From Azospirillum fermentarium (GTDB lineage: Bacteria; Pseudomonadota; Alphaproteobacteria; Azospirillales; Azospirillaceae), in the NCBI RefSeq assembly GCF_025961205.1, contig NZ_JAOQNH010000002.1, forward strand, positions 853,501 to 917,500: 64,000 nucleotides of DNA, read 5' to 3'. Under the pieces are notes generated by a model. It saw only the letters and a program-made list of their open reading frames with translations, was not told the origin of the DNA and ran no database searches. Position 1 is the first letter of the stretch; each line of letters opens with the position of its first letter. Below are positions 44,506 through 54,460 of the stretch, in pieces. Both the position numbers and the translations under genes were made by a program.

Positions 44506-46746
44506 ATGACGGTCCGCCGTTGGGGCAGCCCGGTCGGCAGCCCGGTCGCGATGATGGTCGCGGCGACGCTGTTCGCCCTGTTGTGCGCCGCTGCGGCCAC
44601 GGGGCTGGCGGTCCTTCAGCCATCGCTGGGGCTGTGGCTGCAGGCCGGCGACGGCGAGGACGGGAGCGTGATCGTGGATGTGGAACACAGCCGCAACGGG
44701 GCGGCGGTGGCCGCGGCCTTCGGCGGGCGCCCGGCAGCCCCGGTGCGGCTGGCGGCCATCGGGCCGGCGGGCGGTGACGGCGGGCCGTTGCACCCGCTGA
44801 CCGCCGAGGATGTGATCCCGGAGCCGGACGTGCTGCCCACTTACGCGGTTCTGGCGGATTTCTTCGGGCGGCAGAGCCTGTACGCCGGCCTGCTGCGCCG
44901 GGGGCCGGTGATCCTGCTGCTGCGCGACGGCACGGGCGCCGAGCGGCGGGTGACGGTCACGCCGGACGAGCGGCGGGACGTGGGCTCCCTGCCGCCGGTG
45001 TTCTGGTTCCAGGTGGCGGTGGGCGTCGTCGGGCTGCTGATGAGCCTTTGGGTGTGGGCCTTGCGCCCCGGTGACCGGGGGGCGCGGCTGTTCGCGCTGG
45101 TGGGGCTGTCCATGCCGGGATTCACCCTGCCCGCCGCGGTCTACAGCACGCGGGAACTGGCCCTGGACGGCACCCTGTTCCGCGTGCTGTCGGATATGAA
45201 CGCTGCGGGCGCCATGACCTTCGGCGCGGCGATGATCGGGGTGTTCCTCAGCTACCCCCGGCGCATCGCCGGGCCGGTGGCGCTGGCGGCGCCGTTCGCC
45301 GTGTTCGGGGCGTGGCTGCTGGCCCATCTGCTGCGGCTGCCCGAAGGGCACGGCGACGGCGCCCATCTGCCCACCCTGCTGGAGATGCTGTGCATCGTCG
45401 GCGCCATCGCGGCGCAATGGTGGGCCACCCGCCGCGACCCGGTGGGGCGGGCGGCGCTGTCGTGGCTGGGGCTGTCGGTGGTGGTGGGGGCCGGGGCCTT
45501 CGTCACGCTGATGTCGGTGCCGATGCTGACCGGGACCGAGGCGCCGATCCCCCAGGGCTATGCCTTCGGTTTCTTCCTGCTGATCCACGCCGGGCTGACG
45601 CTGGGGCTGCGGCGGTACCGGCTGTTCGAACTGGGGGACTGGGCGTTCCGGGTGATGCTGGCGGCGCTGGGGCTGGTGGCGCTGCTGCTGCTGGACATGG
45701 TGCTGGTGGCGGCCCTGCGGTTCGACCAGAATCTGGCGCTCGGCCTGTCACTGCTGGCGGTGGGGTTCCTGTACCTGCCGCTGCGCGACGTGCTGATGCG
45801 CCGCCTGGTGGGCACGCGCACCATCCCCGACCACGAGCTGTTCGCCGCGGTGATCGCGGTAGCCTTCACCGCCACCCCCGAACGGCGGGTGGCGGCGTGG
45901 AGCGGGCTGTTGCGCCGCCTGTTCGATCCGCTGGAGATGGAGCCGGCGGCGGCGCCCGTCCCCCGCCCGGTGGTGGCCGGCGACGGGGTGGTGCTGGAAA
46001 TGCCGCCCACCGCCGGGGCGCCGGGCCTGCGGCTGCGCTATCCGTGGGGCGGGCGCGGGCTGTTCACCCCGGCGCAGCTTTCCATGGCCACGCGCCTGTG
46101 CGAACTGATGGCCCGCGCGGAAAGCGGGCGCGAGGCGTACGTCCGCGGGGCCGCCGCCGAGCGGCAGCGGATCGCCCGCGACCTGCACGACGATCTGGGC
46201 GCCCGGCTGCTGTCGGCCCTGCACCAGCCCGACCTGGACCGGTCCCGCGGCATGGTGCGGGAGGCGATGGCCGATGTCCGTACCATCGTCCGGGGCCTGA
46301 GCGGGGAGCGGCAGCCGCTGGGCCAGGTGCTGGGCGACCTGCGCCACGAAACCGTCCAGAGGCTGGAGGGCTCCGGCATCACGCTCCGCTGGCCGGTGGC
46401 CGCCGAGCCGGACCCGGCGGAAGACCTGCCGCTGGATTACGCCACCTGCCGCACCTTGACCGCCACGGTGCGGGAGGCGGTGAGCAACGCCATCCGCCAC
46501 GCCGGCGCCACGGCGCTGGACGTGTCGGTGGACGTGAGCGGCGGGCGGGTGACGGTGGCGGTGACCGACGACGGAACCGGATTCGGCCCGTCCCGTCCCA
46601 TCGGCACCGCCGCGGCGGGGAGCGGGTTCGGGCTGGGCAACATGGCCGTCCGCGCCGCCGAACTGGGGGGCCGGCTGGACATCACGGCAACGGAAAGGGG
46701 GACGCGCATGGAACTGTCGCTCGCACTCCCGGGGACGGCCCCGTGA
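44506..46746 (+). CDS. Membrane histidine kinase, NarL/HisKA_3 type
   Basis: A 746-aa sensor kinase. Helix 1 is about residues 16-38. An extracytoplasmic segment of about 130 residues follows, then about eight more helices to residue 430. The dimerisation and phosphoacceptor region reads RQRIARDLHDDLGARLL with His561, the HisKA_3 signature. The ATPase domain has EAVSNAIRHAGA and DDGTGFG, and GSGFGLGNM. The ATG at 44506 follows GAGGGGG. Its stop overlaps the response regulator start (GTGA). The signal is unknown. The pair precedes the molybdenum storage genes, so a link to metal or nitrogen status is possible, but unproven. Confidence 0.88.
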   Translation: MTVRRWGSPVGSPVAMMVAATLFALLCAAAATGLAVLQPSLGLWLQAGDGEDGSVIVDVEHSRNGAAVAAAFGGRPAAPVRLAAIGPAGGDGGPLHPLTAEDVIPEPDVLPTYAVLADFFGRQSLYAGLLRRGPVILLLRDGTGAERRVTVTPDERRDVGSLPPVFWFQVAVGVVGLLMSLWVWALRPGDRGARLFALVGLSMPGFTLPAAVYSTRELALDGTLFRVLSDMNAAGAMTFGAAMIGVFLSYPRRIAGPVALAAPFAVFGAWLLAHLLRLPEGHGDGAHLPTLLEMLCIVGAIAAQWWATRRDPVGRAALSWLGLSVVVGAGAFVTLMSVPMLTGTEAPIPQGYAFGFFLLIHAGLTLGLRRYRLFELGDWAFRVMLAALGLVALLLLDMVLVAALRFDQNLALGLSLLAVGFLYLPLRDVLMRRLVGTRTIPDHELFAAVIAVAFTATPERRVAAWSGLLRRLFDPLEMEPAAAPVPRPVVAGDGVVLEMPPTAGAPGLRLRYPWGGRGLFTPAQLSMATRLCELMARAESGREAYVRGAAAERQRIARDLHDDLGARLLSALHQPDLDRSRGMVREAMADVRTIVRGLSGERQPLGQVLGDLRHETVQRLEGSGITLRWPVAAEPDPAEDLPLDYATCRTLTATVREAVSNAIRHAGATALDVSVDVSGGRVTVAVTDDGTGFGPSRPIGTAAAGSGFGLGNMAVRAAELGGRLDITATERGTRMELSLALPGTAP

Positions 46747-47444
46747 CGGCGCCCCTGTTTTCCGCCAACGGACCGCCGCTGGCCGGGCTGGTGGTGGAGG
46801 ACGATCCCGGTGCCCGGCCGTGGCTGGCCGATTGCCTGCGCAGCGCCTTCGGCGGCATCCCCGTGGCGACCGCCGGAGGGGTGGCGGCGGCCAAGGCGTG
46901 GCTGGCCGGCCGGGCGGCGGACGGAACGGGCGGCAACCTGATCGCGCTGATCGACCTGGGCCTGCCCGACGGGTCGGGGATCGAGGTCATCCGGCTGCTG
47001 GCCGACGAAAAAAACGCCGGCGGCGGCACCGCGGTGCCGGTGGTGACCACCATCTACGACGACGATGCCCACCTGTTCGAAGCCATAGCCGCCGGTGCCG
47101 CCGGCTATCTTCTGAAGGACCGCAACACCGCGGTGATGGTCGATTATCTGCGCCGGATCCAGGCGGGGGAGCCGCCGCTGTCCCCATCGCTGTCCCGCCG
47201 GATTCTGGAACATTTCCGCCACCAGCCCCCCGCGGCGCCCTCCGTCCCGGCGGACACGCTGACCCCGCGGGAACGGGACGTGCTGGCCCTGCTGGGCCGC
47301 GGCCTGCGCTCCGCCGAGGTGGCGGGGGTGCTGAAGCTCAGCGAACACACGGTCGCCAGCCATGTGAAGGCCATTTACAGCAAGCTCAACATCTCCTCCC
47401 GCGCCGAAGCCGCGCTGGAGGCGCGCAACCGCGGGCTGGCGTAA
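46743..47444 (+). CDS. LuxR/NarL-type response regulator
   Basis: A 233-aa two-component output protein. The receiver domain has the acidic pair in LVVEDDPG, phosphoacceptor Asp71 in ALIDLGLPDGSG, and Lys in GAAGYLLKDRNT. The LuxR-type helix-turn-helix is C-terminal (LTPRERDVLALLGRGLRSAE, then LSEHTVASHVKAIYSKLNIS). The GTG at 46743 overlaps the kinase stop, giving translational coupling and confirming the pair. The frame is open far upstream but that is the kinase shadow. Confidence 0.92.
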   Translation: MTAPLFSANGPPLAGLVVEDDPGARPWLADCLRSAFGGIPVATAGGVAAAKAWLAGRAADGTGGNLIALIDLGLPDGSGIEVIRLLADEKNAGGGTAVPVVTTIYDDDAHLFEAIAAGAAGYLLKDRNTAVMVDYLRRIQAGEPPLSPSLSRRILEHFRHQPPAAPSVPADTLTPRERDVLALLGRGLRSAEVAGVLKLSEHTVASHVKAIYSKLNISSRAEAALEARNRGLA

Positions 47445-47785
47445 GCGCCGGTGCGTGCCCGGGTACGGCATCACATTATATCTTATTAAATATAACGAGA
47501 ATCCGTTTGACGATTTTTCGGAGATGGATCACTTTTTCCATCATTGCCCAGCTATACAATCGGTCTGCCCATAATGCCGTTTGACGGAAGCAATGCCTGC
47601 GGAAAGGGTTATGTCCCTTATCCCCGGATCGCCCATCGGCCGTCCCGGAAACACCCCTGGCAGCCAGCCTAGCGTTTAAGGGGCGCACTAAAAAAATTGG
47701 TGGGGAAGCGACGGTTCCCCGGTGGTCCCCATGGGCCTGCCGGCTGGCGTTGGCGTGTATCGAAACGACGAAAGGAAGGCCCTCA
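47445..47785 (+). other. Long leader/spacer before the molybdenum storage genes
   Basis: No gene is supported in these 341 bp. From left to right it holds the ModE-like dyad at 47474-47497, a GATGGA/TCCATC hairpin (47523-47528, 47537-47542), a GGGGAA/TTCCCC hairpin (47702-47707, 47715-47720) and the AAGGAAGG ribosome site of mosB. The length and stems suggest an untranslated leader with a regulatory fold, though no known riboswitch consensus was recognised. Confidence 0.55.
47474..47497. promoter_or_regulatory. ModE-box-like dyad upstream of mosBA
   Basis: CATTATAT-N8-ATATAACG is an imperfect dyad with one mismatch between the arms. It resembles ModE (molybdate-responsive) operators, built on TATAT-type half-sites ending in CG. 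It lies 289 bp upstream of mosB. ModE control of molybdenum storage would make biological sense; exact spacing to the promoter is not known. Confidence 0.5.
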
Positions 47786-48597
47786 TGGCCAATTCGACGG
47801 CAGAGCTTGAGGCTCTCCTCATGCAACGGTCGCTGACCGACGCCCAGCTTCTGGCGGCGGCGGAAGCGGCGGCGGATTTCCGCATCCTGCCCGACGCCAC
47901 CGTGATCAAGATCGGCGGCCAGAGCGTGATCGACCGCGGCCGCGCCGCCCTCTATCCGCTGGTGGACGAAATCGTCGCCGCCCGCAAGGAACACAAGCTG
48001 CTGATCGGCACGGGTGCCGGCACCCGCGCCCGCCATCTCTATTCCATCGCCGCCGGGCTGAACCTGCCGGCGGGCGTGCTGTCGCAGCTCGGCGCCTCGG
48101 TCGCCGACCAGAACGCCATCATGCTGGGGCAGTTGCTGGCCAAGCACGGCATCTCCACCGTGGGCGGGGCCGGGTTGTCGGCGGTTCCGCTGTTCCTGGA
48201 ACAGGTGAACGCCGTGGTGTTCAGCGGCATGCCGCCCTACGCCCTGTGGATGCGCCCGGCGGCGGAAGGGGTGATCCCGCCCTACCGCACGGACGCCGGC
48301 TGCTTCCTGCTGGCCGAACAGTTCGGCGTCAGGTCGATGATCTATGTGAAGGACGAGAACGGCCTTTATACCGCCAACCCCAAGACCTCCCCCGATGCCA
48401 CCTTCATCCCCCGGATCTCGGTGGATGAGATGAAGGCGGCGGGCCTGCAGGACTCGATCCTGGAATTCCCGGTGCTCGACCTGCTGAAGCAGGCGCGCCA
48501 TGTGCGCGAGGTTCAGGTGGTGAACGGCCTCGTGCCCGGCAACCTGACCCGTGCGCTGGCCGGCGAACACGTCGGCACCATCATCACCGCGAGCTGA
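47786..48597 (+). CDS. mosB: Molybdenum storage protein, beta subunit
   Basis: A 270-aa cytoplasmic subunit of the MoSto hexamer, which packs many polynuclear molybdenum or tungsten oxide clusters using ATP. It belongs to the amino-acid-kinase/UMP-kinase fold. The sequence follows the Azotobacter vinelandii beta subunit closely: [77 protein letters not shown], and the end [21 protein letters not shown] strong AAGGAAGG site precedes the ATG. mosA follows 14 bp later. The match is strong enough to exclude UMP kinase. Confidence 0.97.
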
Positions 48598-48611
48598 CCA
48601 GGATCACCGCC

Positions 48612-49445
48612 ATGTCCGAACAGACCAACAGCATCAAGCACGTGGCCTCCCCGCTCGCGCGCCAGACCCTTCTCGACGGCTCGCTCACCGGCCCGGTGGC
48701 CGGCGTGCGCCCGATCCGCCTTCTGCCCTGGCTGCAGGTGGTGAAGATCGGCGGCCGCTCGATCATGGACCGCGGGGCCGCGGCGATCCTGCCCATCGTG
48801 GACGAGATCCGCACGCTGCTGCCCGAACACCGGCTGCTGATCCTGACCGGGGCCGGGGTCCGCGCCCGCCATCTCTACGGCGTCGGCCTGGACCTGGGCC
48901 TGCCGGTGGGGTCGCTGGCGCCGCTGGCGGCCAGCGAAGCCGGGCAGAACGGCCACATCCTGGCCTCGCTGCTTGCACCCGAGGGTGTTTCGTATGTCGA
49001 GCATCCGACCATCGCCAGCCAGTTGGCGATCCACCTGTCCGCCGCCCGCGCGGTGGTGGGCAGCGCCTTCCCGCCGTACCACCACCATGAATTCCCGGCC
49101 TCGCGCATTCCGACGCACCGGGCCGACACGGGCGCCTTCCTGCTGGCCGACGCGCTGGGGGCCGCCGGGCTGACCATCGTGGAGGATGTGGACGGCGTTT
49201 ACACCGCCGATCCCAACGGTCCCGAGGGGGAGAAGGCAACGCTGCTGAGCGACACCTCCGCCACCGAGCTTGCCACGCACGGCGGCACGCTGCCGTTCGA
49301 CCCCGCCCTGCTGGAGGTGATGGCCAACGCCCGCCATCTGGAACGGGTGCAGGTGGTCAACGGTCTGGTTCCGGGCCGGCTGACCGCCGCGCTGCGCGGC
49401 GAACATGTGGGCACGGTGATCCGTACCGGCACCCGCCCCGCCTGA
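48612..49445 (+). CDS. mosA: Molybdenum storage protein, alpha subunit
   Basis: A 277-aa partner subunit of MoSto. Hallmarks shared with the Azotobacter alpha chain are [52 protein letters not shown], the [15 protein letters not shown] histidine cluster near residues 156-170, which lines cluster-binding pockets in the known structure, and [20 protein letters not shown]. It is co-directional with mosB and ends before a strong hairpin. A molybdenum reserve implies a molybdenum enzyme load, most likely nitrogenase, encoded elsewhere. Confidence 0.97.
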   Translation: MSEQTNSIKHVASPLARQTLLDGSLTGPVAGVRPIRLLPWLQVVKIGGRSIMDRGAAAILPIVDEIRTLLPEHRLLILTGAGVRARHLYGVGLDLGLPVGSLAPLAASEAGQNGHILASLLAPEGVSYVEHPTIASQLAIHLSAARAVVGSAFPPYHHHEFPASRIPTHRADTGAFLLADALGAAGLTIVEDVDGVYTADPNGPEGEKATLLSDTSATELATHGGTLPFDPALLEVMANARHLERVQVVNGLVPGRLTAALRGEHVGTVIRTGTRPA

Positions 49446-49455
49446 CGGGAAAACC

Positions 49456-49481
49456 GGGCCGGAGCCTTCCCGCTCCGGCCC
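49456..49481 (+). terminator. Hairpin after mosA
   Basis: GGGCCGGAGC (49456-49465) and its complement (49472-49481) form a perfect 10-bp stem with a six-base loop, 11 bp after the mosA stop. It lacks a T-run, so termination may be partial. It separates the mos genes from the phosphonate operon. Confidence 0.65.
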
Positions 49482-49610
49482 GCCGCGCTTCGGTGACGCC
49501 CCGGCGGCGGCTGTCACTGAACATTAACGCAAGCGGCAGCCGGACCGGCGGTACAAGACGGGCACCCAACAACCGCCCTTCACACCGCACTCTGGGAGCA
49601 CCGGGCCGCC

Positions 49611-50627
49611 ATGACCGTCCGTCTTGCCCTTGCCGCCGCCGCCGCGGTCCTTGCCGCCGCCGGCGCCAACGCCGCCACCAAGCTCACCGTCTACACAGCG
49701 CTGGAACCCGAACAGCTCGGCCCCTACAAAAAGGCGTTCGAGACCGACAACCCCGGCATCACCATCCAGTGGGTGCGCGATTCCACCGGCGTGGTCACCG
49801 CCAAGCTGCTGGCGGAAAAGGCCAACCCCCAGGCCGACGTGGTGTGGGGCCTGGCCGCGTCCAGCCTGATGATCCTGGACCAGCAGGGGATGCTGGACGG
49901 CTACGCCCCCGCCGGCCTTGCCGGCATCAAGCCGGAATTCCGCGATGCCAAGGCCCAGCCCACCTGGGTCGGCATGGATGCCTGGATGGCTGCCCTGTGC
50001 TTCAACACCGTCGAAGCGGCCAAGAAAAACCTGCCCAAACCCGAATCGTGGGCCGATCTGGCCAAGCCGGTCTACAAGGGGCAGGTGGTGATGCCGAATC
50101 CGGCGTCGTCGGGCACCGGCTTCCTGGCCGTGTCGGGCTGGCTGCAGATCATGGGCGAGAAGCCGGCGTGGGACTACATGGACAAGCTCCACGACAACAT
50201 CGCCGTCTACACCCATTCCGGCTCCAAGCCGTGCAAGATGGCGGCGGCGGGTGAATACCCCATCGGCCTGTCCATCGAATACACCGGCGCCCAGCAGAAG
50301 ACCAAGGGTGCGCCCATCGACGTGATCCTGGCCAAGGAGGGCACCGGCTGGGACATGGAGGCCACCGCCATCGTCAAGGGCACCAGGAACCCGGACGCCG
50401 CCCGCGCCCTGGCCGATTGGGCCTCCACCGCCAAGGCCGCCGCCCTCTACACCCAGTATTACGCCGTGGCGGCGGTGACGGGGGTGGCGAATTATCCCGC
50501 CAATTACCCGGCCGACGCCGAAGCGGCGATGATCAAGAAGAACGACTTCACCTGGGCCGCCAGCCACCGCGACGCCATCCTGGCGGAGTGGAGCGCGCGC
50601 TACAACGCCAAGTCCGAGCCGAAATAA
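49611..50627 (+). CDS. 2-aminoethylphosphonate ABC substrate-binding protein
   Basis: Periplasmic binding protein of 338 aa with a Sec signal ending near residue 22 (AGANAATKLTVYTALEPEQL). It has the Fe(III)/AEP-type fold of the PhnS/FutA group, with DSTGVVTAKLLAEKANPQAD and MPNPASSGTGFLAVSGW. It is the first gene of an ATPase-permease set next to phnW and phnX, so AEP is the likely ligand. Iron or a polyamine would be the alternatives for the fold alone. The GGGAG-like site 14 bases upstream is weak. Confidence 0.87.
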   Translation: MTVRLALAAAAAVLAAAGANAATKLTVYTALEPEQLGPYKKAFETDNPGITIQWVRDSTGVVTAKLLAEKANPQADVVWGLAASSLMILDQQGMLDGYAPAGLAGIKPEFRDAKAQPTWVGMDAWMAALCFNTVEAAKKNLPKPESWADLAKPVYKGQVVMPNPASSGTGFLAVSGWLQIMGEKPAWDYMDKLHDNIAVYTHSGSKPCKMAAAGEYPIGLSIEYTGAQQKTKGAPIDVILAKEGTGWDMEATAIVKGTRNPDAARALADWASTAKAAALYTQYYAVAAVTGVANYPANYPADAEAAMIKKNDFTWAASHRDAILAEWSARYNAKSEPK

Positions 50628-50643
50628 CTCCCCCAGCCCGCCC

Positions 50644-50675
50644 CGCCGCGGTTCCCGCCCACGGGGGCCGCGGCG
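50644..50675 (+). repeat. Stem-loop after the binding-protein gene
   Basis: CGCCGCGG (50644-50651) pairs with CCGCGGCG (50668-50675). Like the stem after the Liv-type binding-protein gene, it sits between binding-protein and transporter genes and may raise binding-protein output relative to the downstream genes. Confidence 0.55.
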
Positions 50676-50704
50676 ACGGCCGTTTTTGCGTGTATGAGGG
50701 TGCC

Positions 50705-51763
<1,059 letters not shown>

Positions 51764-51767
51764 TCCC

Positions 51768-53456
51768 ATGACGGCGAACGCACACCCCATACGGATGAAA
51801 CGCACCGGCGATGCCCTGGTCCTGGATGGGGCGCTGGTGCTGCTGGGCCTGTTCCTGGCCGCCTTCATCGTGCTGCCGCTGACGATGGTGGCGCTTCGCA
51901 GCGTGCACGACCGCAGCGACGTCTTCGTCGGGCTGGCAAATTACGCTGCCTTTCTCCACACGCCGTCGCTGGCGCAGTCCATCGGCAACAGCGTGACCAT
52001 GGCGCTGGTGTCCACTGCCATCACCACGGTTCTGGCCTTTGCCTATGCCTTTGCCATCACCCGCACGGCCATGCCGGGCAAGGGGGTGTTCAAGGCGCTG
52101 GCGCAGATCCCCATCCTGGCGCCGTCGCTGCTGCCCGGCATCTCGCTGGTCTATCTGTTCGGCAATCAGGGGCCGCTGCGCTTCCTTTTGATGGGGGAGA
52201 GCATCTACGGCCCCATCGGCATCGTGCTGGGGGAGGTGTTCTACACCTTTCCCCACGCGGTGATGATCCTGACCGTGGCCCTGTCCACCGCCGACGCCCG
52301 GCTGTACGAGGCGGCGGAATCCCTGGGCGCCGGGCCGCTGCGGCGGTTCCTCACCATCACCGTGCCGGGCGCGCGCTATGGGCTGATTTCGGCGGTGTTT
52401 GTGGTGTTCACCCTGGTCATCACCGATTTCGGCGTGCCCAAGGTGGTGGGCGGCCAGTACAACGTGCTGGCGACCGACGTCTACAAACAGGTGGTCGGCC
52501 AGCAGAATTTCGGCATGGGGGCGGTGGTCGGCATGGTGCTGCTGCTGCCGGCGGTGCTGGCCTTCGCCGCCGACTGGATCGGCCAGCGCCGGCAGACCGC
52601 CCTGCTGTCGGCCCGCTCCGTCCCCTATGTGCCGCCGCGCCGCCCGTGGTGCGACGGGGCGATGTTCGCGCTGTGCGTGGTCATCGCCGGGCTTTTGGCG
52701 GGGATTCTGGGCACGGCGGCCTTTGCCTCCCTGATCCGGTACTGGCCGTACGACCTGACGCCGACGCTGGCCCATTACGCCTTCGGCGACGTGGACGAGA
52801 CGGGGTGGCTGTCCTATGGCAACAGCCTGATCCTGGCCGGGCTGACGGCGGTGACCGGCACCATGACCGTGTTCGCCGGGGCCTATCTGGTGGAACGCGG
52901 GCCGGCGCACACAGGCATCAAGGCAGTGGTGCGGCTGCTGGCGATCGTGCCGCTGGCGGTGCCGGGAATGGTGCTGGGGCTGGCCTATATCTTCTTCTTC
53001 AACCACCCCGCCAACCCGCTGAACGCGCTCTATGGCACCATGGGGATCCTGGTGCTGTCCACGGTGGTGCATTTCTACACCGTCAGCCACCTGACCGCCG
53101 CCACCGCGCTGAAGCAGTTGGATGCGGAGTTCGAATCCGTCTCGGCCAGCCTGAAGGTGCCGGTGTGGCGGACCTTCTTCCGGGTGACGGTGCCGCTGTG
53201 CCTGCCGGCCATTCTCGACATCGCGCTCTATTTCTTCGTGAACGCCATGACCACGGTGTCGGCGGTGGTGTTCCTCTACGCCCCCGACACCAAGACCGCC
53301 TCGGTCGCGGTGCTGAACATGGACGACGCGGGCGAAATCGCCGGGGCGGCGGCCATGGCGATGATGATCGTCGTCACCTCCGCCGCCGTGCGTCTGCTGC
53401 ACACCGCCCTGACCCACGGGCTGTCCCAGCGCACCCAGACGTGGCGCAAACGCTGA
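51768..53456 (+). CDS. AEP-type ABC permease, fused double domain
   Basis: A 562-aa inner-membrane permease with two BPD_transp_1 units in one chain, as in FbpB-like transporters. The first unit has its EAA loop at YEAAESLGAGPLRRFLTITV, the second at EFESVSASLKVPVWRTFFRV. About twelve helices are predicted. It starts four bases after the ATPase gene. Its C-terminus reads TWRKR and the gene is convergent with lysR 8 bp downstream. Confidence 0.92.
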   Translation: MTANAHPIRMKRTGDALVLDGALVLLGLFLAAFIVLPLTMVALRSVHDRSDVFVGLANYAAFLHTPSLAQSIGNSVTMALVSTAITTVLAFAYAFAITRTAMPGKGVFKALAQIPILAPSLLPGISLVYLFGNQGPLRFLLMGESIYGPIGIVLGEVFYTFPHAVMILTVALSTADARLYEAAESLGAGPLRRFLTITVPGARYGLISAVFVVFTLVITDFGVPKVVGGQYNVLATDVYKQVVGQQNFGMGAVVGMVLLLPAVLAFAADWIGQRRQTALLSARSVPYVPPRRPWCDGAMFALCVVIAGLLAGILGTAAFASLIRYWPYDLTPTLAHYAFGDVDETGWLSYGNSLILAGLTAVTGTMTVFAGAYLVERGPAHTGIKAVVRLLAIVPLAVPGMVLGLAYIFFFNHPANPLNALYGTMGILVLSTVVHFYTVSHLTAATALKQLDAEFESVSASLKVPVWRTFFRVTVPLCLPAILDIALYFFVNAMTTVSAVVFLYAPDTKTASVAVLNMDDAGEIAGAAAMAMMIVVTSAAVRLLHTALTHGLSQRTQTWRKR

Positions 53457-53464
53457 AAAAGCCC

Positions 53465-54367
53465 TTATCCCGGCGGTGAGGAGGGAACGGCAGCCCCCGT
53501 CCTCTCCCGCGCGATGTCCAGAAAGGCGCGCACCACCGCCAGCCGGCGGCGTTCGCGCAGGCAGATCACGTATTCGTCCATCTCCAGCGCCGCACCGGCC
53601 ACCGGCACCAGCGCCAGCCGCGGGTCGCCGGTGAATTCCGCCGCCGAGATGAAGCCCACGCCCAGGCCCGCGGCCACCGCCTCCACCACCGCTTCGCGGC
53701 TTTCGATGTCCAGGGTGTCACCCATGGGCAAGGCCGCATCCTCGAACGCCCGTTCGATCAGGCGGCGGGTGACCGATCCCGGTTCGCGCAGAATCAGCCG
53801 CTGCCCCCCCAGATCCTTCAGCGACACCCCCCGCCGCCGGGCCAGCGCATGGGCACGGGGCAACAGCGCCTGCACCGGGTCGCGGCGCAGCGGCAGCACG
53901 TGCAGCCGCGAATCGCCGGGGGCGTCGGCCAGCACCGCCACGTCGATGCGCGTGTCGAGCAGCCCCGCCAACAGGGTTTGCGTGTTGCCGACGGTCAGGG
54001 AGATCCGCGGCCCCGGATGCCGCTGGGTGAAGGCGGCGATCAGGGGCATGGCGTGCACCGGCCCGTCCGCCCCCACCGTCAGCGACCCCGCCTCCAGCAG
54101 CCGCGCGCCGGCCAGCAGTTCCAGCGCCTCCTGCTCGGCGGCGAACAGGCGGCGGGTGACGGCGAACAGCGCCTCCCCGATGGCGGTGGGGGTGACGGTG
54201 CGGCGCGAACGGTCCAGCAGCAGAACACCGTGCGCCTCCTCCAGCGCCTTCACCTCTTGCGACAGGGTGGGCTGGGTGACGTTCAGCAGCCGGGCCGCCT
54301 TGGTGAATCCCCCCTCCGCCGCCACCGTGTGGAAGGCGCGGAGCTGGGCGATGTTCATGGATTTCAT
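53465..54367 (-). CDS. LysR-family regulator of AEP genes
   Basis: A 300-aa LysR-type regulator. The N-terminal winged helix (LRAFHTVAAEGGFTKAARLL, then VTQPTLSQEVKALEEAHGVL) is followed by a periplasmic-binding-like sensor (SLTVGADGPVHAMPLIAAFT). It diverges from phnW across 93 bp and converges with the transporter genes. LysR regulators that sense AEP commonly flank phnWX; the name PhnR is avoided because it also labels a GntR protein. The start is M1 at 54367, with a second ATG three codons later; neither has a clear ribosome site. Confidence 0.87.
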   Translation of the reverse strand: MKSMNIAQLRAFHTVAAEGGFTKAARLLNVTQPTLSQEVKALEEAHGVLLLDRSRRTVTPTAIGEALFAVTRRLFAAEQEALELLAGARLLEAGSLTVGADGPVHAMPLIAAFTQRHPGPRISLTVGNTQTLLAGLLDTRIDVAVLADAPGDSRLHVLPLRRDPVQALLPRAHALARRRGVSLKDLGGQRLILREPGSVTRRLIERAFEDAALPMGDTLDIESREAVVEAVAAGLGVGFISAAEFTGDPRLALVPVAGAALEMDEYVICLRERRRLAVVRAFLDIARERTGAAVPSSPPG

Positions 54368-54381
54368 CTATGGGACCATAG
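54368..54381. promoter_or_regulatory. Dyad at the lysR/phnW divergent promoter
   Basis: CTATGG-GA-CCATAG is a perfect 14-bp dyad directly upstream of the lysR ATG. Position and symmetry match an autoregulatory LysR-type site that also lies 80 bp before phnW. Confidence 0.55.
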
Positions 54382-54460
54382 GCAGAATGGATTGGAGTTA
54401 TGATGCCCGCCGACGGCAGAAAGGTCCACCCCACCGCCCCCCATAAGGAGGAGAGGCGCG

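Noticed and set aside
47600..47785. A molybdenum-cofactor riboswitch before mosB
   Set aside because: The context fits and short stems are present, but the conserved sequence blocks of that motif could not be recognised, so only an unassigned leader is reported.
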